Shown here: positions 1 to 5,137 of the stretch, in pieces | Layout: each line of letters opens with the position of its first letter | How positions within the stretch are numbered: position 1 is the first letter of the stretch | NCBI GenBank assembly: GCA_035461385.1 | Contig: DATHVI010000128.1 | Location: 1 to 5,506, forward strand | Origin: DATHVI01 sp035461385 | Lineage (GTDB): Bacteria > Actinomycetota > Thermoleophilia > Solirubrobacterales > 70-9 | Direction: 5' to 3' | Length of the DNA stretch: 5,506 nucleotides | Made by a program: the position numbers and the translations under genes | The notes under the pieces: generated by a model | The model's database searches: none | Told to the model about the DNA's origin: nothing | Seen by the model: the letters and a program-made list of their open reading frames with translations, nothing else

Positions 1-453
1 GACCGAGCTCAGGCCCCGTTCGAGCTCGCCCGCGCGCCGCGGCAGGAAGCCCTCGAAGCGCCAGCGATCGACCGGGAGGCCCGAGGCGACCAGCGCCGTG
101 ATCACCGCCGAGGGCCCGGGCAGCACCTCGACCTCGAGCCCGCGCTCGATCGCCGCCCGGATCAGCCGGTAGCCGGGATCGGAGATCGCGGGGGTCCCGG
201 CATCGCTGATCAGGACGACGCGGGCGCCGCGCTCGATCGCCTGCGCGAGCTGGACCGCCCGCTCGGCCTCGTTGCCCTCGTGGTTCGAGACCAGCCGCGG
301 CCGGGCGACCTCGAGCCGCTCGTAGAGCAAGCCTGTCCGCCGGGTGTCCTCGCAGGCGACGATGTCGGCGTCGCCGAGCGCCCGGAGGGCCCGCGGGCTG
401 AGGTCGTCGAGGTTGCCGAGCGGAGTCGGAACGACCGTCAGGCGGCCGGGCAA
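1..453 (-). CDS. rsmI: RsmI, 16S rRNA (cytidine-1402 2'-O)-methyltransferase, C-terminus cut by window edge
   Basis: RsmI uses S-adenosylmethionine to methylate the 2'-O of C1402 (E. coli numbering) in the decoding centre of 16S rRNA, in the cytoplasm. The visible 151 residues are the N-terminal half of a family usually about 280 residues long. I translated them by eye. Tetrapyrrole-methylase-fold motifs appear in order: VVPTPLGNLDDL (7-18), CEDTRRTG (34-41), SNHEGNE (56-62), SDAGTPAISDPG (83-94) and LPGPSA (111-116), with GFLPRR (135-140) starting the second half. The start is a TTG at 453-451, the first codon after an in-frame TGA that is the stop of the upstream ROK kinase. A good Shine-Dalgarno sits 5 nt before it, and the protein would begin MPGRLTVVPTPLGN, as RsmI should. 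The two genes abut, so co-transcription and coupled translation are likely. The family call is near certain. Only the missing C-terminus cannot be judged. Confidence 0.95.
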   Translation of the reverse strand, partial: MPGRLTVVPTPLGNLDDLSPRALRALGDADIVACEDTRRTGLLYERLEVARPRLVSNHEGNEAERAVQLAQAIERGARVVLISDAGTPAISDPGYRLIRAAIERGLEVEVLPGPSAVITALVASGLPVDRWRFEGFLPRRAGELERGLSSV

Positions 454-1434
454 TCAGACTCCCCTCGACGCCTTCGGGGCGGTCGCCTCGACCTCGGCGA
501 GCGCCAGCGCCGCAGCGCCGTACATCCCCGCGTCGGGGCCGAGCTCGGCGAGGACGACGGGCGTCTCGTCCTGCGGCGGCAGCGCCCGCCAGCGGAGCTC
601 GTCGCGCGCCGGGCCGATCAACAGCTCACCGGCGGCGCTCACCCCGCCCCCGACGACGATCATGTCGGGCTCGAAGATGTTCGCGAGGCTCGACATCGCG
701 ACGCCCAGGCGGCGGCCGATCGTCGCCACCACCTCGACCGCGGTCTGATCGCCGCCGATCGCCGCCTCGGTGACGGCGCGACCGTCGATCGCCTCGCCGG
801 CGGCGTCGAGGCGGCCGAGCGCCGAGTCGGGGACGCGTCTCGCCGCGGCACGACCTTCGCGGCCGAGCGCGGTGCCCGAGGCCAGCGCCTCGACGCAGCC
901 CCGGTTCGGGCAGTTGCCCTGGCAGCGGGGCCCGTTCATGTCGATCACGACGTGGCCGAGCTCGGCCCCGGCGCCGGTCGAGCCGCGGTAGACCTCGCCG
1001 TTGAGGATCAGCCCTCCGCCGATCCCGGTCCCGATCGTCAGCATGACCGCGTTACGGGCGCCCCGGGCGGCGCCGAAGCGGTGCTCGGCGAGCGCGGCGA
1101 CGTTGGCGTCGTTGTCGAGCGCGGTCGGCAGCCCGATCCGCTCCGAGATCAGGTCGCGGATCGGCACGTCGACCAGCGGCAGGTTGACCGCGCTCACCGC
1201 GACCCCGCGGGCGCGGTCGATTGTCGCCGGGATCCCGAGACCGATCCCGACCGCGTCGGGCGCGGCGTCGAGCGCCGCCGCGAGCTCGCGCTCGAGCACG
1301 GCGAGGACCTCGTCGCCGCTGCGGTCGCGTGTCGACTCGGTCGATCGGTAGTGAACCTCGCGCTCGGAGTCGACCACCCCGACCAACACCTTCGTCCCCC
1401 CGAGGTCGACGCCGATCGCTCGGCGAGCGCTCAC
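454..1434 (-). CDS. ROK family sugar kinase, probable glucokinase
   Basis: ROK kinases phosphorylate a sugar, most often glucose at O6, with ATP in the cytoplasm. Some ROK proteins are repressors, but this one has no N-terminal helix-turn-helix and begins directly with the kinase fold. The protein is 326 residues, normal for the family. Seen in order: phosphate loop IGVDLGGTK (7-15), catalytic Asp109 in DNDANVAALAE (107-117), second phosphate loop TIGTGIGGGL (133-142), sugar-binding E158 and H161 in AELGH, and a zinc knuckle C171-x3-C175-x4-C180 followed by E182, with H161 as the probable fourth ligand. A C-terminal VVGGGVS motif follows. I chose the GTG at 1434 because it lies six codons before the phosphate loop. 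The open frame continues upstream, but that part only mirrors the LCP gene. No clear Shine-Dalgarno precedes the GTG, so the start is slightly uncertain. The stop is directly followed by rsmI. Glucose as substrate is inferred from the family; N-acetylmannosamine or fructose cannot be excluded. Confidence 0.9.
   Translation of the reverse strand: MSARRAIGVDLGGTKVLVGVVDSEREVHYRSTESTRDRSGDEVLAVLERELAAALDAAPDAVGIGLGIPATIDRARGVAVSAVNLPLVDVPIRDLISERIGLPTALDNDANVAALAEHRFGAARGARNAVMLTIGTGIGGGLILNGEVYRGSTGAGAELGHVVIDMNGPRCQGNCPNRGCVEALASGTALGREGRAAARRVPDSALGRLDAAGEAIDGRAVTEAAIGGDQTAVEVVATIGRRLGVAMSSLANIFEPDMIVVGGGVSAAGELLIGPARDELRWRALPPQDETPVVLAELGPDAGMYGAAALALAEVEATAPKASRGV
459..466 (-). promoter_or_regulatory. 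Shine-Dalgarno of rsmI inside the end of the ROK kinase gene
   Basis: The minus strand reads GAGGGGAG, then five bases (TCTGA), then TTG. This purine-rich site lies within the last codons of the kinase gene and decides the TTG start of rsmI, since no upstream in-frame start is possible past the TGA. It is one of only two convincing Shine-Dalgarno sites in the window, and it is where one would be needed, at an internal operon gene. Confidence 0.7.
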
Positions 1435-1476
1435 GGGAGGCCGCGTCCGTTGAAGGAGTGCGCGGGGGGCATGCGG

Positions 1477-1482
1477 TATTGA
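1477..1482 (+). promoter_or_regulatory. Candidate -10 box of the LCP gene (leaderless start)
   Basis: TATTGA begins exactly 12 nt before the ATG at 1489. Transcription would then start at or next to the A of the ATG, giving a leaderless mRNA. No Shine-Dalgarno lies in the usual window; the G-run at 1464-1469 is too far upstream. A TTGAAG at 1450-1455 resembles a -35 box, but its 21-bp spacing is too long. The AT-rich patch 1477-1484 reads TATCAATA on the other strand and could also drive the divergent ROK kinase with a leader of roughly 40 nt. The element is inferred from sequence alone. Confidence 0.45.
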
Positions 1483-1488
1483 TAGCTC

Positions 1489-2688
1489 ATGGCCCCCGAC
1501 GACGAGAGCAACCGGCCGCGCCCGCCCGAGCGCCCGGAGTACACGGTCTACCGGTCGCGCCCCCGGCTGCTCGACCGGCTGCGACGCAAGGACCGCGACC
1601 AGCTCGGCGGCGAGCGTCCGGAGCCGGACCGCCCCGACCGCGAGCGCCGGCCCGGCCTGCCCGGGGGACGTCCTCCGTGGCGGCGGATCCTGAAATGGGT
1701 CGGGATCGCGGCGCTCGCCTGGCTGCTGCTCAGCATCGCCGCGTTCGCGGTCTCGGCCCAGATCCAGAAGTCGAAGCTCGCCGACGGGGTCGACGCCGGG
1801 GCGGCGCCGCTGATGCCGCTCGTCTCGCAGACGATCCTCGTCCTCGGCACCGACATCCGCTCCGGGCAGTTCGCCGGCGCGGCCGAGGCCGAGACGAAGC
1901 GTTGCCTGGAAGAGGTCGGCGGCGGCGTCGGCTCGCACCGGAGCTGTCGGAACGCCCCCTACCGCTCCGACACGATCATGCTGATCCGGGCCGGCGGCGG
2001 GGCGTTCCGCCAGCTCTCGCTGCCCCGTGACACCCTCGCCGAGATCCCCGGGGTCGGGGTGTCGAAGGTCAACGCCGCCTACGCCAACGGCGGCGCGGAG
2101 CTCGTCAAGGAGACCGTCGAGCAGTACTTGGGCCTCGACATCAACCAGGTCGCGATCGTCGACTTCGATGGCTTCCGCAAGTTCATCGACACGCTCGGCG
2201 GGGTGAAGGTCAACCTCACCAAGCGCGTCTGCTCGACCGTCTCGGGCGGCGCGTTCCAACTCGACCTGAGCCCCGGCGAGCACACGCTCAACGGCTACCA
2301 GGCGATCACCCTCGCGCGGACCCGAACCGCCGGCGACTGCAACGGCGACGGGGCGCCTGACCAGAACATCAACGACCTCGACCGGGCCGGCTTCCAGCAG
2401 GCGATCGTCGACGGGATCAAAGGCCGGCTGACCAGCATCACCCGGCTGCCGATCAACTTCATCAAGGGCCCGATCCTCGGCTGGAACGCCCCGAAGGCGA
2501 TGGTCTCGTCGATGGGCGCAATCACGATGCCCGAGCTCGTCGTCGCGGCTGCGATCGGCGGCAGCGAGACGATCCGAATGGAGCCGAGCTCGCTCGATCC
2601 GCTCGTCTTCTCCGACGACGAGTGCCGGCGGGCGGCACGGAGGTTCCTCGGCAAGCAGCCGCCGCGCACTCCGGCGTGCTCGCCATAG
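1489..2688 (+). CDS. LytR-CpsA-Psr (LCP) family cell-wall glycopolymer transferase
   Basis: LCP proteins transfer lipid-pyrophosphate-linked glycopolymers (teichoic acid, arabinogalactan or capsule, depending on lineage) to peptidoglycan, outside the membrane. The 399-residue protein has an Arg/Pro-rich cytoplasmic tail (1-63), one transmembrane helix (about 67-90), then the extracytoplasmic LCP domain (about 113-315). Motifs: VLGTDIRSG (118-126), YRSDT (158-162), LSLPRDT (176-182), KVNAAYANGG (193-202), FDGFRKFIDTLGGVKV (226-241), LARTR (275-279) and a final QQ (303-304). The catalytic-site residues D122, R124, R180, D181, R277 and R279 are kept. Odd points: six cysteines, all outside the membrane (139, 153, 248, 284, 379, 397); a DxNxDGxxD segment at 283-291 between the R-x-R motif and the last helix; and Phe302 where family members usually have Arg before QQ. 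The gene is divergent from the ROK kinase and convergent with the zinc-ribbon gene, so it is probably monocistronic. The acceptor and glycopolymer cannot be told. Confidence 0.92.
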   Translation: MAPDDESNRPRPPERPEYTVYRSRPRLLDRLRRKDRDQLGGERPEPDRPDRERRPGLPGGRPPWRRILKWVGIAALAWLLLSIAAFAVSAQIQKSKLADGVDAGAAPLMPLVSQTILVLGTDIRSGQFAGAAEAETKRCLEEVGGGVGSHRSCRNAPYRSDTIMLIRAGGGAFRQLSLPRDTLAEIPGVGVSKVNAAYANGGAELVKETVEQYLGLDINQVAIVDFDGFRKFIDTLGGVKVNLTKRVCSTVSGGAFQLDLSPGEHTLNGYQAITLARTRTAGDCNGDGAPDQNINDLDRAGFQQAIVDGIKGRLTSITRLPINFIKGPILGWNAPKAMVSSMGAITMPELVVAAAIGGSETIRMEPSSLDPLVFSDDECRRAARRFLGKQPPRTPACSP

Positions 2689-2751
2689 CCTGGGGGCAGG
2701 CGGGGCAGGTCGGTCCCTGGGGGGTGGCGAGCGGCCCGGCCCCGAGCTGGC

Positions 2752-3033
2752 TCAGCCGGTTTCGGTCTTCGCCTTGCCCGAGTCGGACTTCGACTCCGGC
2801 TTCGATTCCGAGGACGAGTCGGACTTCGAGCCGTCGCTCGACGGCTTCGACGAGCCCTTGCGTGCGTAATCGGTGGTGTAGAAGCCCGAGCCCTTGAAGT
2901 GGACGGCGACCGGGTGGAAAACGCGCTCGGTCGGCGCGCCGCACTGCTCGCACGTCGACACCGGGTCGTCGGACATCGACTGGAACACCTCGAAGGTGTG
3001 CCCGTTACGGCAGCGGTACTCGTAGATCGGCAT
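2752..3033 (-). CDS. FmdB-type small zinc-ribbon protein
   Basis: This is a 93-residue protein with the diagnostic start MPIYEYRC of the FmdB / CxxC-CxxC-SSSS family. The family was named after a putative regulator of formamidase expression, but no general biochemical role is established. The zinc ribbon occupies roughly residues 1-34: C8 and H12 in RCRNGHTFE, then C28-x-x-C31-G. Most family members have a second Cys in the first knuckle (C-x-x-C-G-H); here it reads C-x-x-G-H, so H12 or another residue would have to complete the site. Residues 38-60 contain VFHPVAVHFKGSGFY, the conserved segment after the ribbon. The rest (about 61-93) is a low-complexity Ser/Lys/Glu tail that fits the SSSS part of the family name and is probably disordered. 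The ATG at 3033 is fixed by the conserved N-terminus. The gene faces the LCP gene across 63 bp and is divergent from the glycyl-tRNA synthetase. I saw no strong terminator hairpin in the convergent gap. Confidence 0.9.
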   Translation of the reverse strand: MPIYEYRCRNGHTFEVFQSMSDDPVSTCEQCGAPTERVFHPVAVHFKGSGFYTTDYARKGSSKPSSDGSKSDSSSESKPESKSDSGKAKTETG

Positions 3034-3043
3034 CGGGTCGGCG

Positions 3044-3049
3044 ACTGTA
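3044..3049 (-). promoter_or_regulatory. Candidate -10 box of the FmdB-type gene
   Basis: The minus strand reads TACAGT, a match to the actinobacterial TANNNT -10 consensus, ending 10 nt before the ATG. Transcription would start about 4 nt before the start codon, leaving no room for a Shine-Dalgarno, and none is seen. A second AT-rich hexamer, CATAAT (minus strand, 3078-3073), lies further upstream and is an alternative that would give a leader of about 30-35 nt. Confidence 0.35.
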
Positions 3050-3133
3050 GTCGGTCGGAGGGTTGGGCATCCATTATGACCGCCGCCACGGGCGCAGTCC
3101 GCCGCCCGGCGCCGCGGGCCCCGATCCGGTCGC

Positions 3134-3139
3134 TACGGT
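3134..3139 (+). promoter_or_regulatory. Candidate -10 box of the glycyl-tRNA synthetase gene (leaderless start)
   Basis: TACGGT fits TANNNT and begins exactly 12 nt before the ATG at 3146, so the transcript is predicted to start at the ATG itself. No Shine-Dalgarno precedes the ATG (the six bases before it are TCGGCC), and no convincing -35 box is present. The 112-bp divergent spacer is too short and lacks the conserved elements for a T-box leader. Confidence 0.5.
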
Positions 3140-3145
3140 TCGGCC

Positions 3146-4522
3146 ATGACCGAAGCCACCGCGGCCGCCGCCACCGAGCCGACCCTCGACGAGATCGTCG
3201 CGCTGTGCAAGCGGCGCGGGTTCATCTTCCCGTCGTCTGAGATCTACGGCGGCGTCGGCTCGACCTACGACTACGGCCACTACGGGGTGCTGCTGAAGGG
3301 CAACGTCAAGGACGAGTGGTGGCGGGCGATGGTTCGCGAGCGCGACGACATCGTCGCGATCGACTCGGCGATCATCCAGCACCCGCGGGTGTGGGAGGCG
3401 TCCGGCCACCTCGAGGGGTTCACCGATCCGCTCGTCGACTGCCGGACCTGCAAGCTGCGCTTCCGCGCCGACCAGATCGAAGACGCGCAGTGCGGCCGCA
3501 AGCCGTCGAAGCGGCCGGGCGAGACCGACGAGTGCGACCTCACCGACGCCCGCGAGTTCAACCTCATGTTCGAGACCAACGTCGGGCCGGTGAAGGACTC
3601 GGCCTCGGTCGCCTACCTGCGCCCCGAGACCGCGCAGGGGATCTTCATCAACTTCAAGAACGTGCTCCAGTTCGCGCGCCGTAAGCCGCCGTTCGGGATC
3701 GCCCAGGTCGGCAAGTCGTTCCGCAACGAGATCACCCCGGGCAACTTCGTCTTCCGCACCCGCGAGTTCGAGCAGATGGAGATGGAGTACTTCGTCCCCC
3801 CGGAGGAGGCCGAGAAGTGGCACCGCTACTGGCTCGACGAGCGGATGCGCTGGTACACCGAGCTCGGGATCCGGCGCGACCACATCCAGCTCCGCGAGCA
3901 CGGCCCCGACGAGCTCTCCCACTATTCGTCGGCGACCTCGGACATCGAGTACCTGTTCCCGATGGGCTGGTCGGAGCTCGAGGGGATCGCGAACCGCGGC
4001 GACTTCGACCTCACCCAGCACGCCAAGCACTCGGGCGAGAAGCTCGAGTACTTCGACCAGGAGCGCAGGGAGGCATACGTCCCGCACGTGATCGAGCCCG
4101 CGGCGGGGGTTGACCGCGCGGCGCTGGCGTTCCTCGTCGACGCCTACGACGTCGAGGAGGTCGAGGGACGCAAACGGACGGTGCTGCGACTGCACCCGCG
4201 CCTGGCTCCGGTCAAGGTCGCGGTCCTGCCGCTGGTCTCGAAGGCGGGGATGCCCGAGCGGGCGCGAGAGATCTACGAGGGCCTCCGCCGGCGGATGCCG
4301 GCCGAGTACGACGAGGGCGGCTCGATCGGCCGGCGCTACCGGCGCCAGGACGAGATCGGCACCCCGTGGGGGGTGACCGTCGACGGGCAGACGATCGAGG
4401 ACGGCACCGTCACCCTCCGCGACCGCGACTCGCTCGAGCAGACGCGCGTGCCCGCCGATCAGCTCGGCGAAATGCTCGCGGCCCGGCTCTCCGAGCCGTG
4501 GCTGAGCCCGAAGCTCGGCTAG
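3146..4522 (+). CDS. glyQS: Glycine--tRNA ligase, single-chain (alpha2 dimer) class II type
   Basis: This enzyme charges tRNA-Gly with glycine using ATP, in the cytoplasm, as a homodimer. The 458-residue length is normal for the actinobacterial single-chain enzyme, which is unrelated to the E. coli alpha/beta type. The N-terminal part has KRRGFIFPSSEIYGG (22-36) and the substrate-pocket stretch GSTYDYGHYG (38-47). A cysteine cluster C99-x-x-C102, C116 and C130 looks like the zinc-type insert before REFNLMF (136-142). Class II motif 2 spans FRNEITPGNF (192-201) to REFEQMEMEYF (206-216), with RPETAQGIF (159-167) before it. Motif 3 is EPAAGVDRAAL (317-327). The HGTP anticodon-binding domain runs from about 355 to the end. 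The gene is complete, with no frameshift or missing catalytic residue. The ATG at 3146 gives a normal N-terminus and is backed by the -10 box 12 nt upstream. Confidence 0.97.
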   Translation: MTEATAAAATEPTLDEIVALCKRRGFIFPSSEIYGGVGSTYDYGHYGVLLKGNVKDEWWRAMVRERDDIVAIDSAIIQHPRVWEASGHLEGFTDPLVDCRTCKLRFRADQIEDAQCGRKPSKRPGETDECDLTDAREFNLMFETNVGPVKDSASVAYLRPETAQGIFINFKNVLQFARRKPPFGIAQVGKSFRNEITPGNFVFRTREFEQMEMEYFVPPEEAEKWHRYWLDERMRWYTELGIRRDHIQLREHGPDELSHYSSATSDIEYLFPMGWSELEGIANRGDFDLTQHAKHSGEKLEYFDQERREAYVPHVIEPAAGVDRAALAFLVDAYDVEEVEGRKRTVLRLHPRLAPVKVAVLPLVSKAGMPERAREIYEGLRRRMPAEYDEGGSIGRRYRRQDEIGTPWGVTVDGQTIEDGTVTLRDRDSLEQTRVPADQLGEMLAARLSEPWLSPKLG

Positions 4523-4548
4523 CGCCGCGGGGCACCGGCTGGCGCCGA

Positions 4549-4566
4549 CCGGCCGCGCTCGGCCGG
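4549..4566 (+). terminator. GC hairpin after the glycyl-tRNA synthetase gene
   Basis: CCGGCCG-CGCT-CGGCCGG is a perfect 7-bp stem with a 4-nt loop, starting 26 nt after the stop codon. No T-run follows, so it is not a classical intrinsic terminator, though actinobacteria often end transcripts at hairpins lacking a T-run. In DNA this GC-rich, short palindromes occur by chance. The remaining spacer to 4657 holds no gene that I can support. Confidence 0.35.
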
Positions 4567-4657
4567 CGACCGGGATCGCCACGACGGCGCCGTCCGCGAA
4601 CGGGTCGAGCGCCGGCAGTCGGCGGCCGGCCGGCCACGGGCGGCGGCCGCGGTCCCG

Positions 4658-4663
4658 TAAGCT
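4658..4663 (+). promoter_or_regulatory. Candidate -10 box of the DUF3467 gene (leaderless GTG start)
   Basis: TAAGCT fits TANNNT and begins exactly 12 nt before the GTG at 4670. This is the same spacing as at the LCP and glycyl-tRNA synthetase genes. It predicts a leaderless mRNA beginning at GTG and gives the DUF3467 gene its own promoter instead of relying on read-through from the synthetase. No Shine-Dalgarno or -35 box is evident. Confidence 0.5.
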
Positions 4664-4669
4664 CTGGGC

Positions 4670-4993
4670 GTGGCCGACGAGGAGAGGCAGCGCCAGGCGC
4701 CGAAGATCATCCTCGAGCGCGAGATGATGCCCGGCGTGTGGGCGAACTTCGCCCGCGTCTCGCACAGCCAGCACGAGTTCACGCTCGACTTCGTCCGCCT
4801 CGAGCCCGACGGCAAGCAGGGCATCGTCGTCGCCCGGGTCTCCGTCTCCCCCCTGTTCGTCACCCAGCTGATCGACGCGCTGAAGGCGAACTGGCAGCGC
4901 TACGCCGACAAGGCGCTGCCGAAGGAGTTTCGTGGCGAGGGCTCGGGCGGAGGCGAGGGCTCGGAGCCCGGAGGGCCGGAACGGCCCGGTTGA
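4670..4993 (+). CDS. DUF3467 domain protein
   Basis: This is a 107-residue protein of a widespread bacterial family without an assigned function. The core runs from about 12 to 85 and contains the family hallmarks: VWANFARVSHSQHEF (23-37), the following LDFVRL (39-44), VVARVSVSPLFV (53-64), and a C-terminal helix QLIDALKANWQRY (66-78). There is no signal peptide or membrane segment, so it should be cytoplasmic. After about residue 88 comes a Gly/Glu/Pro-rich tail whose DNA is low-complexity and merges into the 22-bp tandem repeat containing the stop codon. The start is GTG at 4670, giving MADEERQRQAPK; a leaderless -10 box supports it. The previous gene ends 147 bp upstream, and co-regulation with the synthetase is not shown. 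The family assignment rests on motif recall and I consider it strong. Confidence 0.85.
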   Translation: MADEERQRQAPKIILEREMMPGVWANFARVSHSQHEFTLDFVRLEPDGKQGIVVARVSVSPLFVTQLIDALKANWQRYADKALPKEFRGEGSGGGEGSEPGGPERPG

Positions 4994-5017
4994 CCGGGCC
5001 GGAACGCCCCGGTTGAC
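4973..5017 (+). repeat. Two-copy 22-bp tandem repeat spanning the DUF3467 stop
   Basis: The copies at 4973-4994 and 4996-5017 are separated by one base (C4995). They match at 21 of 22 positions; the only difference is G at 4984 against C at 5007. Each copy begins GGGCCGGAACG and ends CGGTTGAC. The first copy supplies the last codons and TGA of the DUF3467 gene. The 23-bp period shifts frame, so the second copy is not a clean extension of the protein. It looks like a recent small duplication. Confidence 0.85.
4982..5001 (+). terminator. GC hairpin overlapping the DUF3467 stop codon
   Basis: CGGCCCGG-TTGA-CCGGGCCG forms a perfect 8-bp stem with a TTGA loop, and the gene's TGA stop (4991-4993) lies in the loop. 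No T-run follows. It could end the DUF3467 transcript or stabilise its 3' end. Its position on the stop codon means that a terminating ribosome would cover it, which argues against simple intrinsic termination while the message is being translated. Confidence 0.4.
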
Positions 5018-5069
5018 GCGAAGTGGTCGGGTGCCGCGGGCGCTCGGTTCACGGTTTTCGATCACCGCG

Positions 5070-5083
5070 ACGAACGGGTTCGT
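5070..5083. repeat. 14-bp palindrome, possible operator upstream of the AbiEi-like gene
   Basis: ACGAAC-GG-GTTCGT is a perfect 6-bp inverted repeat with a 2-bp centre. It lies in the gene-free spacer 4994-5137, 54 bp before the ATG at 5138 and 106 bp before the alternative GTG at 5190. The centre is too small for an RNA loop, so a site for a dimeric DNA-binding protein is the likelier reading. It resembles half of a Gram-positive LexA box (GAAC-N4-GTTC), but the spacing is wrong. I saw no other feature in this spacer. Confidence 0.4.
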
Positions 5084-5137
5084 AGCTCGTGACGTTTGCG
5101 GTGCGATGCGCGCGCTCGGCGGGTCGACCATGCCCCG

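Noticed and set aside
280..1482. 400-codon plus-strand open frame opposite the ROK kinase and rsmI
   Set aside because: It is low-complexity Arg/Ala/Asp-rich and shows no family motifs, while the opposite strand encodes clear ROK and RsmI motifs. It is a high-GC shadow.
1221..2030. 269-codon plus-strand open frame bridging the kinase and LCP genes
   Set aside because: The translation is almost entirely Arg/Pro/Ala and overlaps the true LCP frame, where the transmembrane helix and LCP motifs are clear.
1435..2283. Upstream extension of the ROK kinase frame by 283 codons
   Set aside because: It runs antisense through the LCP gene, has no domain signal, and the phosphate loop of the kinase begins just after GTG 1434.
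2689..2751. Bidirectional terminator between the convergent LCP and FmdB genes
   Set aside because: Only stems of about 4 bp in a G-rich stretch are visible, and there is no T-run on either strand.
2295..3089. 264-codon minus-strand open frame overlapping the FmdB and LCP genes
   Set aside because: It is Ser/Arg/Thr-rich with no motifs. The FmdB frame in the same region has the diagnostic MPIYEYRC start and zinc ligands.
3034..3145. T-box or other riboswitch leader for the glycyl-tRNA synthetase
   Set aside because: The spacer is 112 bp, shared with a divergent gene, and the -10 box lies 12 nt before the ATG, leaving no leader RNA. No T-box sequence is seen.
5070..5083. LexA (SOS) box reading of the palindrome
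   Set aside because: Gram-positive LexA sites need GAAC-N4-GTTC; here the half-sites are only 2 bp apart.
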